Origin: Anaeromyces robustus
Lineage: Eukaryota; Neocallimastigomycota; Neocallimastigomycetes; Neocallimastigales; Neocallimastigaceae
NCBI GenBank assembly: GCA_002104895.1
Contig: MCFG01000035.1
Coordinates: 158,501-222,500, forward strand
DNA length: 64,000 bases
Reading direction: 5' to 3'
Position 1 is the first letter of the stretch. Every line of letters starts with the position of its first letter. Positions 11,224 to 34,505 of the stretch are shown piece after piece. Both the position numbers and the translations under genes were made by a program. Under the pieces are notes generated by a model that had not been told where the DNA came from, did not search any database, and saw nothing but the letters and a program-made list of their open reading frames with translations.

Positions 11224-13916
11224 TTACTTACAAACACCAAATTTGGATTGACAGCCAGTCTTACAGTAATCATTAGTCTTACCACAATAACCATATTTAC
11301 TACAACATTCACTGTTTGGACATCTTCCATATCCTTCACCACATTTACCATTCTTATTAGTTGAAAGTGGAACAGTGTTCTTCTTGGTAGTAGTAGCCTT
11401 TTTAGTAGCAGCGGCTTTTTTAGTAGTAGTAGCCTTCTTAGTAGTAGCAGCCTTCTTAGTAGTAGCAGCCTTCTTGGTAGTAGTAACCTTTTTAACAGTA
11501 GTTTGTTTTGATGCTACAGCATTACATCTACCGAAATTAGATTGACATCCTGTACCACAGTAATCAGTACTCTTACCACAATAACCATATTTACTACAAC
11601 ATTCATTGTTTGGACATTTACCAAAACCTGAACCACATTTACCATCTTTGTTAGTAGAAATTGGAACATTATTATTCTTTGTAGTAGTAGCTTTCTTAGC
11701 AGTAATAGTAACTTTTTTAGTAGTAGTTACGTTCTTTTGAGTAGTTGCAGCCTTCTTAGTAGTATTATTATTCTTTGTTTCCTTAGTAGTTTCAGCAACA
11801 TTAGAATAATTACCTAAAGAAGATTTTACAAGTGAACTTGGAACAGAACCACCAACTTGTTTAGCAATAGATTCACTTCTCTTAATAATCCAGTATTTTA
11901 ATGGGAAAAGATCGGTTTGAGAAGAAGAAATAGAAGTATTTTTAACTTGAGCTTCGAAATGCTTTGAAGTATATTTATGATCACTTAATTTCTTGTTACT
12001 AAGAAGATTAGCTTTTGGTAAACTAAAGTCCCAATAAGCATCTTCACGAATAAGTGCAGCAAGAGAATCAATACGTGGACCAAGAGCTTTAATATTGAAA
12101 GAATATTTAACTAAGTTCTGGAAGACTTGCTTAAGGTAATTTTCATTATTACCAACCTTACGAATATTTTCAAGGAATGGTCTTGAAGTAGTAATTTTAG
12201 TATTATATTTTGGATAATCCTTAATGCTGTATGTCATTAATTTATTAGTATTATCATTACCACTAAGACCAAGAGAATAATGAAAATCACAATCAATGAA
12301 ACTCCATTTGTCTTTAGCTATATCTTTGAAAATATAGAAGTTACCTGGTCTTAACCAAAAGTTATCCATACCACCAGCAGCATATTCAACAGCCATTTGT
12401 TTTAAAAAGTTTTGAACATCAAAGTTTAATTTTTTAGTACTTGGATATTTACTAGCATTATAAAGGAATGGAATTAAAATATCATTTACCATATCATCAT
12501 TATCATAAACTTTCTTATCACCTTTGTAATAGTAAATATCATACATTCTACTAGATTTACCGTAATAACCTAAATCACCCCAACATTTACCACTTGGGTA
12601 ATAATCAGCCTTGAAAATAGCATTATCAACATTATACTTATTACCACCATTGAAGGTATTCTTAAGGAAATGACCATTGTTAATATCATCAGTCATATCA
12701 AATAAACCAATTGGTTTTTTGTTAATATATAAACGAACAAACTTATTTTGAATAGTTGGTACACCAAGGGAATTTAAAATATCACCATAAAGTTTATCTC
12801 TCATGAATGATGGATCCATATGTTCAGCACGTAACTTGACAGATGATCTACCATATAATTCTTTGTTGTCTGCATTCTTTAATCCTGAAATCTTGTAACT
12901 AAGTTTCTTAGCATGAGTAGTTGATTGACCACTAATAGCTAACTTAGCTTCAGTGAATTTCTTAATAGTGTATGGACTGACATAAATAACTTCAACTTTG
13001 AATTTTAAATCTTCATCATCTGGGTTAGAATGTAATTTTTTGATATCAGCAGCTTTACCAGTGACAACAAAAGTACCAACAGTAGTATCTATATATTCAA
13101 AGTATATTATATAAAAAAAATGTATATTTAAATATGTATTTAATTAATATGATTAAAAATACAACAAATAATAATTATAATTAATTAAAAAGTTTATAAT
13201 ATTAAAAAAAATTATTAGCATTAAAAAAATATAAATTCCAAAAAAAAATAAAAAATAAAATAAAACAAAATAAAATAAAATAAAATAAAAAATAAAAAAT
13301 AAAAATAAATAATTATAATTATAAATATTAACAAAATAAAATATCATTTAATTTAAAAAACTAATTAAATTTAATTTTCTTTAAATTTTCAATTATTTAA
13401 ATTTAACACAATAAAATTAAATTCATATTTACCATCATATAATTTAGATTGTTTAACTGTTTTAGGAGTTTCATAAACCTTTGGTAATAAAGGATGTTTT
13501 TTAACAGTAACAGACCTGCCGTAAAATTCATTTAAGGTTTCAGCTGAAGAAGTTTGTCTAGTAAAACTTTCTTGTTCAGTTTTACCATTAACAGTTAATG
13601 AATAATGATACTTTACTGGAGCATTAACATTAACTTCTGCTTGATAAACTGGGTATTCTAATAATTTCATAGAATACTTTTTATTGTTAATAACTACAGA
13701 AGGTGTACCATCAATAGCAACACATTTGAAGGTAACTATTATAAAATAATATTTACAAAATTATATGAATATTATAATTTAACCGAATATTATATATTAT
13801 TATTATAAAATGAAAAGACTTAAAAGTAATAAATTATTTATATCATATAAATTACCCTTAGCATTAACAGCAGTTAAAGCAGCTAATAAAAGTAATCCCA
13901 AATTTTTTATGTACAT
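11224..13916 (-). CDS. Secreted CotH-domain protein with two C-terminal CBM18 chitin-binding modules (742 aa)
   Basis: Three exons on the minus strand (13916-13856, 13735-13433, 13088-11224), joined at GT-AG sites in one frame. Residues 1-19 are a signal peptide (MYIKNLGLLLLAALTAVNA). An N-terminal beta-rich region is followed by a CotH domain (roughly residues 200-470) with typical phrases such as FIDCDFHYSLG, whose acidic residues probably bind metal. The C-terminus has Lys/Thr-Ala linkers (TTKKAATTKKA) and two 8-cysteine hevein-like modules with the CC-S-K-Y-G-Y-C-G core, both CBM18. CotH proteins are kinase-like, first known from Bacillus spore coats, and are abundant in Mucorales and anaerobic fungi. 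No dockerin is visible, so I infer a wall-associated or extracellular protein tethered to chitin rather than a cellulosome subunit. Codon use is richer in G/C-ending codons than the ankyrin genes, as expected of an expressed secreted protein. Confidence 0.9.
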
Positions 13917-14175
13917 TTTATTATTAGTAGAATTATTATTATTATTATTATTATTATTATAATTATTATTATTATTATTATTATTGAATTATAAATATTT
14001 AAATATATTATGAATTAATATTAATTAATAAATTATTTTATTGTAAAATTAATATTAATTCAAAAATTAAAAATTTAATTAAATAGAGTAATAAATTATA
14101 AACAACTAAAAGAAAAAAAGAAAATCTATTATTTTAAATTTTAAATTAATTTTTAACTATTAAATTTTTTTATTT

Positions 14176-14212
<37 letters not shown>

Positions 14213-14745
14213 AATTTTTGGCTTTTTATTTTTATATTAATACGTTTTAGATTTTTGTTTTAAAACCCTCAAAATATTATAATATTTATTAATTTTTTAA
14301 TTATTAATTATAAAAAATTTTACTTTTGATTCTTAATATTTCATATTTTAATAATTATTTAATAACTATATTTTTAGTTTTAGTTTAATTCATTTCAAAT
14401 AATAATATTAAAAAAAAATTTTGTGACACATTTATTTAAACATTATTGGTTAAAATAAAAAAATAATAAAATTTTAATTTTAATATTAATTAATTTTTGA
14501 AATTAATTATTATTATATAAATATGATATATGAATATTATATATATTATATACATGTGTATACTATTATATATTTATATATATATCTTTTTTTGTTTTGA
14601 ATACAATGCAATGTAGAATGTATTTTTATATACATTAATATATATTAAAATTATTAATTTAATATATAAACTAAAAATATTAATGATTATTTAAAATATA
14701 AAACTATTATGTTAAAATAATAAGAAATATTATATTTTATAATAT

Positions 14746-14746
<1 letters not shown>

Positions 14747-14776
<30 letters not shown>

Positions 14777-14885
14777 CTTATTTATTTATTTATTTACTTA
14801 ATTAATTAATTATTTATTTATTTATTTACTTATTTAATTAATTATTTATTTATTTATCATTCATTCATTTATTCATTTATTTATT
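14747..14885. repeat. Degenerate (TTTA)n microsatellite
   Basis: TTTA units with TTAC and TTAA interruptions. Confidence 0.85.
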
Positions 14886-16072
14886 TAATATTTAATTTTG
14901 TCCTCAAAAACTACTATAAACCGTCTTTAACTAAAAAAGAAATTTATAATTTATATTAATACAATAAATAATTATTAATTAATTATGAATAATTATGATT
15001 ATTAAGATAATTAATATAATACCAATAATGATATAATAATAATATATAATAGTTTTCTAATAATTATATTATTAATATTATTCACTTATTTGTTAATTTT
15101 ATTACATTTTTCGATATTAAATATATTTATAATTAATTATATTTCATTTAAAATAATACATAAAAAAACTTTTTTTATAATACATATTTTCTTAAATAAT
15201 ATTTCTTTAATAATTTCTTAAAATATTACTACATGATATGTATTAATTTTTAAAATTATGATTATTTATCAATGTATACATTACTTTTCAATATGTAGTA
15301 CACAACATTGTGTATGTAATCTGAAACATAAAAATTAATATAATGAATTTCAATTGAAATAATTAATAATAATTAATAATAATTATATATTTGCTTCCCA
15401 TATAAAAACATTTCATATATTAACTATCTCATATACAATTATTTTATATTAAATTTATATTAAATTGATTTTAATATTTTAATTTTTTTTTTTTTTCTTA
15501 TTATTTATGCCGCAAATAATTTATAAATAATAATACTAAAAATTATAATTTCCTTATTATAATTTCCTTATTTAAATAATTAAATTATTATTCAGAGTTA
15601 AAAAGGGTCTTTTTCTTTTTTTTTTTGTTATGTAAAATATTTGAAAAATTATCCATATACATTAACACTAACAAAATAATTACATTTTTCTTTTATTTAA
15701 TAGATAAAAAAAAAAAAAAGAAACGTAATCTATATATTTGTTTTCTAAAAAATTAAATATATATTATATATATTTATTTAATAATATAATATTTAACATT
15801 ATTATTATTATTTATTAATTAATTAATTAATTACAAAAAGTATTTATAAAAAAAATTATTAATAATAAAATAAAAAAATAAAATAAAATAAACCATTTTT
15901 CTTTATATATTTTTTATTTAAAAATTTCTTACAATTTTTTTTTTTTTTTTAGTTTTGTTTTTATTTCTTTTTTTTTTTTTTTACACAAAAATTTTTAATT
16001 AAAAAATATTCATTTTGTAACAAATTGAAAAAGGATAATTTAAATAAACTTTATTTATTTATTAATTAATTA

Positions 16073-16078
16073 ATTAAT

Positions 16079-16137
<59 letters not shown>

Positions 16138-16142
16138 TCTAT

Positions 16143-16215
<73 letters not shown>

Positions 16216-16662
16216 TTCCTCAAAAGAGTCATAATTTTACAACCGAACAATTATTCAAACTTCATAATTTTAAAAATAGAATAATTATTATAATAATTAT
16301 TATATATTATTATTAGGTATAAATCTTTTATAATATATTAATGAATGAGGTTTCAAAAATTATTAGTGAAATAAAATAATCAATTAATTAGATTGAAAAA
16401 ATTAAATTTACTAATTGTAAATAATAAATTTAGGTAGTAATAATTTTATTTTTTTTTTTTTAAATAGTGAAAAAATTTAATTCATTTAATAATTCTAAAT
16501 AATGTTTCATATAAAAAGAAAAACAGTTTTTTAATTAATATTTATTTGACATATTTTTTAGATATTTGTTATTATAGATTATATCTTTATTTTTATTAAA
16601 TTTATTAAAATTATGAAGTTTGAATAATTGTTCGGTTGTAAAATTATGACTCTTTTGAGGAA

Positions 16663-16693
<31 letters not shown>

Positions 16694-16698
16694 AAATT
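16073..16698. mobile_element. Foldback/MITE-like element with ~73-bp perfect inverted arms
   Basis: The non-simple arm at about 16201-16273 (containing CTCAAAAGAGTCATAATTTT and ACAACCGAACAATTATTC) recurs as its exact reverse complement at about 16605-16677. About 330 bp of non-coding spacer lies between them. Outside the arms sit a long (TTTA)n tract on the left and a short (AAAT)n tract on the right, so the inverted symmetry continues into the tetranucleotide arrays. No transposase frame lies inside. A non-autonomous element is the simplest reading; a one-off inverted duplication is the alternative. Confidence 0.6.
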
Positions 16699-16861
16699 TA
16701 GTGATATATTTTATAATAATAGTGATATATATTTTATAATAGAAGTATAAAATATATATATATAATAAATAAATAATAATTTAGTTAATATTATTATTAT
16801 TCAAAATAATAAACCAGATAAAAAATTAAAAAATAATAATAATTTAGAACTAAAAAATAAG

Positions 16862-16954
16862 TGCTCATGGCGGGGGTCGAACCCGCGATCTTCGCGTTGC
16901 ATAAGAGGATCACCCTTATAAGCACGACGCCTTAAACCTCTAGGCTACACGAGC
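16862..16954 (-). tRNA. tRNA-Ile (anticodon UAU) with a 19-nt intron
   Basis: The reverse complement folds as a tRNA. The acceptor stem is GCTCGTG/CATGAGC with one G-U pair and discriminator A. The D stem is GCCT/AGGC, the anticodon stem TCGTG/CGCGA with one G-U pair, and the T arm GCGGG-TTCGACC-CCCGC, which supplies the B box GGTTCGACCCC. Position 33 is T and positions 34-36 read TAT, giving anticodon UAU for AUA isoleucine codons. A 19-nt intron follows position 37, and its CTTAT can pair with ATAAG at the anticodon, as is usual in pre-tRNA introns. Removing it leaves 74 nt. Its local GC content stands out sharply from the surroundings. Confidence 0.93.
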
Positions 16955-19737
16955 TGCTTGCAGTATAATGATACAATATTCCCTTATATACACATTATTT
17001 CTAAACCCATATTTTTAAACCTTTTATCCCATATAAACTAACATTTAATAAAACTTCTTTATAATATTATTAATATCTTAAAACATAATAATTTTATCTA
17101 TATTAAAAATTATTTTTATATTATCAATATTTTATTAATATCTTAAAATAAATTATAAATATTTTATTAATATCAAATAAATTTTATCAATACTTTATAA
17201 TTAATATTCTTATAATAAATTTTATCAATATTCTTATAATAAATAAATATTATTAATATTTTATATTAAATAAATCCTATTAATATCTTATAATAAATTC
17301 TATATCTTTATTAATATTTTAAATAAATCTTATTAATATTTTATAATAAACTTTATATATAATAAATAATATTTTAAATAATATTTTATCAATATCAAAT
17401 ATTTTATAACACTTTATTAATACATTTTATTTATATTCTTATAACAATAATTATTAATATTTCTAATTCTAACCTTTAATAAATTTAATACTTCAATATA
17501 ATTATAATAATAAATATTTATAATAATAAATATATAAATAATTATAATTAAATAATACTATCCACTCTTTTCCCTTTTTCCCTTATCCTTTCCCTCCAAC
17601 TTAAAAACCCTGGACAAATACAGAAAATAAATATTCTGTATATTATTAAAATAAAATAAAATAAATAAAATAATAAAAATTAATTATAAAATAAATGAAT
17701 TATTTATAAAATGTATAATACAGAAGTTAAATGTATTTCTGTATAAAAGTATAATATTTATTTTTAATTTTTATTTAAAACACTAAATAGATTAATAAAA
17801 TATTTAATAATTAGAATAGAAAATATTAATAAATAATAATAACAATAATAATTAATATTAAAATAAATCTTAGAAAATAATGTTTAGAATAGAGAATTAT
17901 ATTATAAAATAAATAATAATAATTAGATTAATTAAATAAATAATAATAATAATAATAGTCGAAAGACTATAATAATAAAATTCATGTATTATAAAAGGAG
18001 GATAATTTTTCTTTCTTTTATAAAACGATCAATAATTTGTATTTAAAAATAAGAATAATAAAAATAAAAGAAGAGTTAAACAAAAGATTATTTTATTTTT
18101 AATTTTATTGATTCATTAGTAATAATTATTTAGTATATAAGTTAATTATATTTATTGTTTATGAATATACATGTTTCCTGCATCAATAATGAAAAAACTG
18201 AACATAAAATATTTTATTCAGCTAAAATGAAATTTTTCAATTTTCGCGAATATTAGCAAATTTTAAATTGAAATTCACTAATAGATCAATTAAAATTAAA
18301 TTTCGACTAAATCACTTAAAATTCGATTATCAATAAAATAAATAAATATTAGGAAATATATAAATTATGAAAATAAAAGGTTTGGACAATTTAAATCAAC
18401 TTAATTTAACCCTTAATAAATTAGTAAAAATAATCTGAAGAAAAATAACGATAACTCGCTAAATATTGAAGATTTTCTTTCGCTTCGCTCTGATTTTAGG
18501 CTCATTGAGAAGATTTGCTCAAAAGCTATAACATATTTTAATTTCAGCTAATTTGAACTATTAAAATACGAAATATTGGACTTTAAATATTTTTAAGTTG
18601 AAAATTTCTTTTTTAAAATAATTTATATTGATAATTTTTATTTAATAATTAATTAATAATATTTTTAAATACTTTTAAAATAATTTATGGTTTTAGATAA
18701 GTTATTATAATAATTATTAGTTATATTATCACAATTAAACAACTATTATTACAAATTTCTAAAAAGTTTTAAAAATTTCAAAATATTTTTAAAATATTTT
18801 TTTTAAGATCTTAATTATTCAAAATAATTATTTTATTATTAATATAATTATTATTAATATTCAGTTTCATTATTCTTATGTTTAAAGTAATAATTTTGAA
18901 TTAATTATTAATTAAAATTATTGATAAAAGTTATTTTAAACCTGAAATTTTCAAGTTTAATTTTTAAAGTGTTGTAATTAAACGAATTATTAAAAATTAA
19001 AATACATTAAAATTTATATTAATAAATTAGCATTTTTACCTAATCAACATATTTAACAACTTAACCACCATTACATATGTTTATTTTAATTAATTGAGTT
19101 TTATGTATTAATAAATAAATTAAAAATAATAATTAAAAAAAAGAAAAAAAAAAAAAAAAGATGTAAAGAGAAACTTTCATTATGCTAAAATAATCAAATT
19201 ATATTATATATATACAATATATACAATATAATTAAAATCTACTATGGGTAATTTAATTAAAATTAAATTTCAAATATTTAATTTTTATATTATATTTATA
19301 TGATAAATTTTTTTTTTATTAATTTAGAAATAATAATTCTAAATAAAAGAATTAATATATATATTTATTATTGTTACTACTAGTTACTAATTATTGATAG
19401 ATATTCTAGAAATTTATTATTATTGGTTTAGTATAATATAATTGTTTAATTATGATAATATTACATTTTTAATATCACCAAAAAAAATTATAAAAATGTT
19501 AATGGTATATTAAAAATATAATTTGTCAAAAATATAATATATATTAAAAATTAAATTTATCAAAAATATAATATATATTAAAAATTAAATTTGTCAAAAA
19601 TATAATATATATTTTAAATATTTTTTTAAAAAATATATATTATTTTTATTTTTATTTTTATTTTTATTTTTATTTATTTTTATTTCATTATATATAACAT
19701 TAGATATTAATATATTATATATATAATATATATGATC
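16955..19737. other. Gene desert downstream of HAUS3
   Basis: No gene supported. Most is AT-rich with dispersed TTTATTAATAT-like phrases (17.0-17.5 kb). A slightly more GC-containing patch at 18.2-18.56 kb has no open frame and may be a decayed element. A short tandem repeat of about 33 bp lies at 19510-19615. Confidence 0.65.
19510..19615. repeat. Short tandem repeat, ~33-bp unit, three copies
   Basis: The phrase TCAAAAATATAATATATATT recurs three times with AAATTTATC/AAATTTGTC variants between copies. Confidence 0.8.
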
Positions 19738-23097
<3,360 letters not shown>

Positions 23098-23536
23098 TTT
23101 ATTTTATTTTATTTTTAATTTACTTTTTTATTATTCTTTTTGCTATATTCTTTTTTTATTATTGTATTTTTTTATCACAAATAACTATAGTATCTGCATT
23201 TACTTTTTTATCGTTTTTTTAAATGATTAAACATTACATGATTTTATATATATTTTTAAGTGTAATAATAAAATAAAAACAAAAATGGGTAATAAACATA
23301 TTTTTAATTAATTAATTATAAAAAACTATTGGTAGACAAAAAATTTAATAATAATTTTTTGATAATCAAAATATTTAAAATTCAAATATACATTATATAC
23401 ACATAAATTAAATATAAAAATTTTTTTTTTACCTTTTTTATATTAATATCAACTTTTTTATTATATATATATATATTTTATATTTTTATTTATTATTTTT
23501 ATTATAAAATTTAAATTTTAAAATTTAAATTCTAAA
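23098..23536. promoter_or_regulatory. Bidirectional promoter region of HAUS3 and the Arp9-like gene
   Basis: 439 bp separates two divergent start codons, so both promoters must lie here. The sequence is A/T-rich, with no motif I can name. Confidence 0.45.
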
Positions 23537-24644
23537 ATGAATTTGAAAGAAGATAAATTAATTGTTATTGAAGTGGGATCATATATAACTAAATTTGGAA
23601 AGGCTGATCCTTTAAATAAGCCACAACATGTACTTTTCCATTATTCTATTTATTTTTTAGTTTTTTTTTTTTTATTAAACATTCCTTTTGTTATAAAAAA
23701 TATATTATTAAATAATTATTAATCATATATAATTTTTAATAAAATTTTTAATTATAAATATTTTTAATGCATTTTTTAATTTTTAAAAATAAATAGCAAG
23801 TATATTCAAAGATAGGGAAAAATAGTACTTTAAGAAAGAATAATGAACAAGAAAATAAGGATGAAAAAGTTGATAAAATGGATATTTCAGATAAAGATTT
23901 AGAAACAGAAAAAATGGACATTTCAGATAAAGACGTTGAAGTTGAAAAAGATAAAACATCTGATAAGGAAAAAGATATGAATATAAAAAATAAAGATGAT
24001 ATAAATACAAAAGAAGAAAACAATGATAAGATGAATATTGATACAGTAAAGACTGAAAAAATTGAAAATGTTAAAACTGAATCAGACACAGAAAAAACTT
24101 TAGATAATAAGATTGAAAATAAATTAGATAATGTTAATCAAAATGACATTGAAGTAACATGGTTATTTAAAAATCAAAAAGTTAGCGGTTGGAAAGATGC
24201 TGAATTATTTTGGTATAATAATTTTTTAATTTTTTTTTTTTTTTTCAATTTAATAAATTATTTACAATATGACAATTAATGAAAGTGTTTTATATTTTAA
24301 TATCGAATTAATTATTTTTGTCCAATTTATATTATTATCATTGTTATTATTGCTTTATAAATATAAATTCAAAAGGAAATACATTTTAACAAAAAAATTA
24401 CAAATTGAATTAAAAGATAATATTTCTCCTGTTTTAATTTCAATTCCAATTGAATGGCCAAAACAATATCGCGAACATATAGCAAAGATTATGTTTGAAA
24501 AATGTAATTTACCTGCATTATATATTGCTGAACAACCTTTAATGGCTTTATATGCTGTTGGTTATACTTCAGGAATTGTAATAGATATTGGATATGAAAG
24601 AACAAGTATGTGAAATAAAAATAATCACAATTCATATATTTATA

Positions 24645-24689
<45 letters not shown>

Positions 24690-25107
24690 TTTTATTAATA
24701 GAAAAAAAAAAAAGAAAAAATAGAATATTAAAAAATTATTTGAAATTAAAATTTTGTTAATCATAATTATTATATATATATTTTAAATTTCTAATATAAT
24801 GAAAACAGGAGTTGTCCCAATATTAGATAATATGGTTAATACAAGAGCATCACAATCAATACCAATTGGTAGTCAAGATATTGATGAATATTTATTAAAA
24901 CTTGTAAAGGAAGATAAAGATATATGCTCACAATTAGATAATATAATAAAAGGTAATACAGAAAATTGTGATAAAGAAGAAATATATACCAATTTTTGCA
25001 AAACATTGAAAGAATCAGGAATATGTGAAGTTAGTACAGTACCTATTAAAAACGTCGAAGATGTTGATTTTATTTTTAAAAACCAAACGGTAAATATATG
25101 ATAAAAA

Positions 25108-25138
<31 letters not shown>

Positions 25139-26161
25139 CTATATTTTTTATTTTTTATTTTTTATTTTTTTTTTTATTTACATTTTCGTTTATTATTTAA
25201 AAATTCTGAATATTAAAATTTATATTATATATGACAATAATTAATTTTTTTTAAATTATAATCTCTTTATTATTTTATTATTATCAACATTCAATTTGTT
25301 GTATAATAATTATATTTTATATTCATATTTTTCATCATTAAATATATTATTACCTTTCTTTATTAATATCATCAAATTTGTTTCTTTTTTCATTATCATC
25401 ATCAGTTTAAAATTGGTGATATAAGGTATAAATGTTTTGAACCATTATTTGATCCATTACTTGTAAATAAGCGTATTCAAAATATAGTCGAAGCATATGA
25501 AATTGCTATAGGCTTATGTGAATTAAAAGATAGAGCTGTACTTGCAAATGCATTTGTATTAACAGGTGGATGCTCAGTTGTTAAAGGTACTATTTATTAA
25601 TTGAATATTTTTATTTTTATTTTTTAATTTTATTTAATTTTAATTTTTATTTTTTACATATTATTTATTTTTATTTTTTTATTTTTACATGTTATTTATG
25701 TTTTAATTTATTATATATTTTATTTTATTTTATTTTATTTTATTTTTTTTTTTTTTTTAAAAAAAAGGCTTACAAAAAAGATTAGAACAAGAAATTGAAG
25801 CATGCATTTCTTTATCTGAAACTTCAAATGAAATGCAAGTAAAAGAAATAAAATTCTTGAAAATTCCTGAATATTTCACAAAAATGAAAGATAGATCTCA
25901 AGATTTAGGTTTTATTGGTGCTAGTATTGTTGCAAAGGTATTATTTTGATCTTTTATTGTTATATATATAAATTAATGCATGGATTTTAGATATTAATTG
26001 TTCTATTATTGTTGATATTATTATTATTATATTAATATTGAATTATTTTAATATTATCCATTTTAATTAATCATTATTAGCTTGTGTTTATGGATCAAAA
26101 ATTCTATATCAGTAGGGATAATTACAATGAATCGGGTCCAGTTATTGTTCATTTTAAATAA
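23537..26161 (+). CDS. Actin-related protein, Arp9-like (483 aa, 7 exons)
   Basis: Seven exons join in frame: 23537-23629, 23797-24212, 24376-24605, 24809-25089, 25406-25586, 25768-25937 and 26081-26161. Actin-fold landmarks appear in order: VIEVGSYITKFGKADP (phosphate-1), LISIPIEWPKQYREHIAKIM, IAEQPLMALYAVGYTSGIVIDIG (phosphate-2), VVPILDN, IPIGSQDIDEYLLKL, and near the C-terminus VLTGGCSVVKG and DLGFIGASIVA. The ATP-contacting GDGVT of actin is replaced by GYERT, which points to a divergent ARP. From memory of fungal families, the IPIGxxDIDEYLLxL and EQPLMALY phrases fit Arp9, a subunit of SWI/SNF and RSC chromatin remodellers; Arp10 of dynactin is the main alternative. Exon 2 encodes an unusual charged insert with a near-repeated MDISDKD phrase. 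The exon-1 donor (GTACTT) is the weakest join. Confidence 0.78.
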
Positions 26162-26319
26162 TTTTTTTTTTTTATTTTTTTATATATTATAAAAGTATTC
26201 TATTTTTTTTTTTTAATGTATAATTTTTAATGACTTGTAATTTTTTGTAACTTAATAAATAAAAAATAAATTATAATTTTTTCCCATATATATAATTATT
26301 AATGATAAAATTAATATAA

Positions 26320-26541
<222 letters not shown>

Positions 26542-26888
26542 CAAATACAATCATCACACACATATTTATTAATAAGAATATTTATGTTATATGCAATTTA
26601 TTTTATTTTATTTTATTTTATTTTGTTATGTATGTATGTATAAAAGGTATATTAAAAATATTTAGTTTTTCTTTTTTATTGAAGATCATTTTATAGTTAT
26701 TTTTAACATTTTATGTATTTTGTTCAATTAATTTTTTATATGGTTATTATTCTGTTTATTTGTTTATAGTTTTTTATTTTTATTTTTTATTAATTTTAAT
26801 TTTTTTTTTTTTTTATTTTTTTGTTTTTGTTTCTTTCTTTCTCTCTTTTTTTTTCTTTTTTTTTTTTTTTTTTTTTTCTTTTTTTTTC

Positions 26889-26892
<4 letters not shown>

Positions 26893-26971
<79 letters not shown>
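26893..26971. repeat. (ATT)n microsatellite
   Basis: About 26 uninterrupted ATT units following a poly-T/C tract. Confidence 0.95.
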
Positions 26972-26974
<3 letters not shown>

Positions 26975-27081
26975 TGGCAACTTTTATTATATATTTATTG
27001 TTTTATTGTTATTTACTTAATTATTTTACTTGTTCGTCAAAGAATTAGTTTATTAAAATTCTAGAAAAAAAAATATAAAAA

Positions 27082-34505
<7,424 letters not shown>

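Larger units (their letters stand above)
13917..16861. other. Gene desert with tetranucleotide repeats
   Basis: No coding potential above background. The stretch contains an (ATT)n tract upstream of the CotH start, a (TTTA)n array at about 14747-14885, (TTTA)n at 16073-16209 and a long inverted repeat listed separately. Confidence 0.75.

Noticed and set aside
15300-15335. Palindrome ACACAACATTGTGT as an operator
   Set aside because: A single short palindrome in a gene desert with no neighbouring gene; chance is sufficient.
23878-24279. Independent 133-aa acidic protein
   Set aside because: It is exon 2 of the Arp9-like gene read past its donor at 24213.
26760-27048. Phe/Leu- or Tyr-rich plus-strand frames
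   Set aside because: Translations of poly-T and (ATT)n.
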